IMG/VR virus record: IMGVR_UViG_3300008050_003866
Location: 1 to 23,868 of that record
Length of the DNA: 23,868 bases
Reading direction: 5' to 3' (one strand)
From: a virus
Shown: positions 23,351-23,868 of the stretch, piece by piece
Layout: every line of letters begins with the position of its first letter
Numbering within the stretch: position 1 is the stretch's first letter
Notes under the pieces: generated by a model
Seen by the model: only the letters and a program-made list of their open reading frames with translations
What the model was told of the DNA's origin: nothing
The model's database searches: none
Made by a program: the position numbers and the translations under genes

Positions 23351-23868
23351 TCATGAGTAGTCTCTCGTCACAACCGGGTGACACCCAGCGTCTAAAATGA
23401 GGTTCAATAGCTCATCGACTAACGCGGTGTCGTCAAACAGGTATAACGGATATTGGGCCTCTCCCGAATACGTATTGTCCTGCATGAGCTGACCTCCTGG
23501 GACTGTGGCGTAATCCACCCAGAGGTTCACCGGGAATGCAGCGTGAGAGCAGGTAATCGTGTTTCCGGCCAGAGTGTATCGAGCCAGTGTGAAGTTGAGC
23601 GCAGCGATTGTTGGGAAGTCTGGATTTATCGTGAAAATGATATCGTCGTCGGATCCACCCCACGGGACTGGAACGCCTCCGACTGTGAGAAGAACCACTC
23701 GGTTGGGAGGCACTCCTCCTCCCCCAGAAGCCACCTTAGTAATCGTCGCAGTTCCGATATTTGCGGGATTTGAAGCCGACGTGACAGTCACCTTGTGTCC
23801 TATCATCCAATCTCTGAACACCGGGAGGTCCGATACCAGGGTGCCTGGACTCCCAATCCCCACAGAAG
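23351..23868 (-). CDS. Probable virion structural protein, N-terminus beyond window
   Basis: The frame is open to the right edge; a GTG at 23863 is only an internal codon candidate, with no ribosome site visible, so I treat the gene as 5'-truncated. About 172 residues are visible. Short beta-type segments (HKVTVTSASNPANIGTATIT, VVLLTVGGVPVPWGG) precede a C-terminal part, GEAQYPLYLFDDTALVDELLNLILDAG. The composition (Thr, Val, Gly, Asn) matches the next gene, from which it is separated by 24 bases holding only the GGAGG site. No specific family is recognised; tail or capsid decoration protein is a guess. Confidence 0.6.
   Translation of the reverse strand, partial: SVGIGSPGTLVSDLPVFRDWMIGHKVTVTSASNPANIGTATITKVASGGGGVPPNRVVLLTVGGVPVPWGGSDDDIIFTINPDFPTIAALNFTLARYTLAGNTITCSHAAFPVNLWVDYATVPGGQLMQDNTYSGEAQYPLYLFDDTALVDELLNLILDAGCHPVVTRDYS

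Overview
This window looks like the replication and recombination block of a lytic tailed bacteriophage (Caudoviricetes), with the edge of a virion-structure module at its right end. All 20 genes that I can support lie on the minus strand, so transcription runs from high to low coordinates. Genes are tightly packed: many stop/start pairs overlap as ATGA or TAATG, and most starts have a GGAGG-type ribosome binding site. There are no tRNAs, rRNAs, integrase, transposase or CRISPR. No gene-free stretch exceeds 300 bases; the longest (13754-13920, about 170 bases) carries a repeated upstream element and a hairpin. The host cannot be named from this sequence.

Layout in the direction of transcription. 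(1) 23868-21194: two virion-type proteins, the first cut by the window edge. (2) 21178-20939: a small holin-like membrane protein. (3) 20817-15959: winged-helix protein, SF2 helicase, a four-cysteine protein, DnaB/RecA-fold replicative helicase, DnaG-type primase (zinc finger plus TOPRIM). (4) 15895-13921: two proteins of unknown function, one with a zinc-site-like cysteine pattern. (5) 13753-9575: CobS-like AAA+ ATPase, a coiled-coil-ended unknown protein, and a CobT-like protein carrying HExxH, a long acidic tract and a VWA/MIDAS domain. (6) 9578-7855: sigma-70-like factor, a second four-cysteine protein and two small unknowns. (7) 7858-1: family A DNA polymerase with proofreading domain, an unknown protein with a polyproline tail, a gp32-like single-strand DNA-binding protein fused to a GYF_2 domain, a RecA/UvsX-like recombinase with a large insertion, and the SbcD/SbcC (gp47/gp46, Mre11/Rad50-like) nuclease pair, SbcC being cut by the left edge.

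Together these form a nearly complete self-sufficient replisome plus recombination-dependent repair machinery, with a phage sigma factor and a MoxR/VWA-type (CobS/CobT-like) pair between them. The less ordinary points are: a 9-base word (GACGACAAT / ATTGTCGTC) repeated at least twelve times; a related composite element of about 74 bases upstream of several genes; the SSB-GYF_2 fusion together with polyproline tails on neighbouring replication proteins; two unrelated-looking proteins sharing a CXnCX2CX5C pattern; and unusual insertions or substitutions in RecA, the CobT-like protein and the SF2 helicase.
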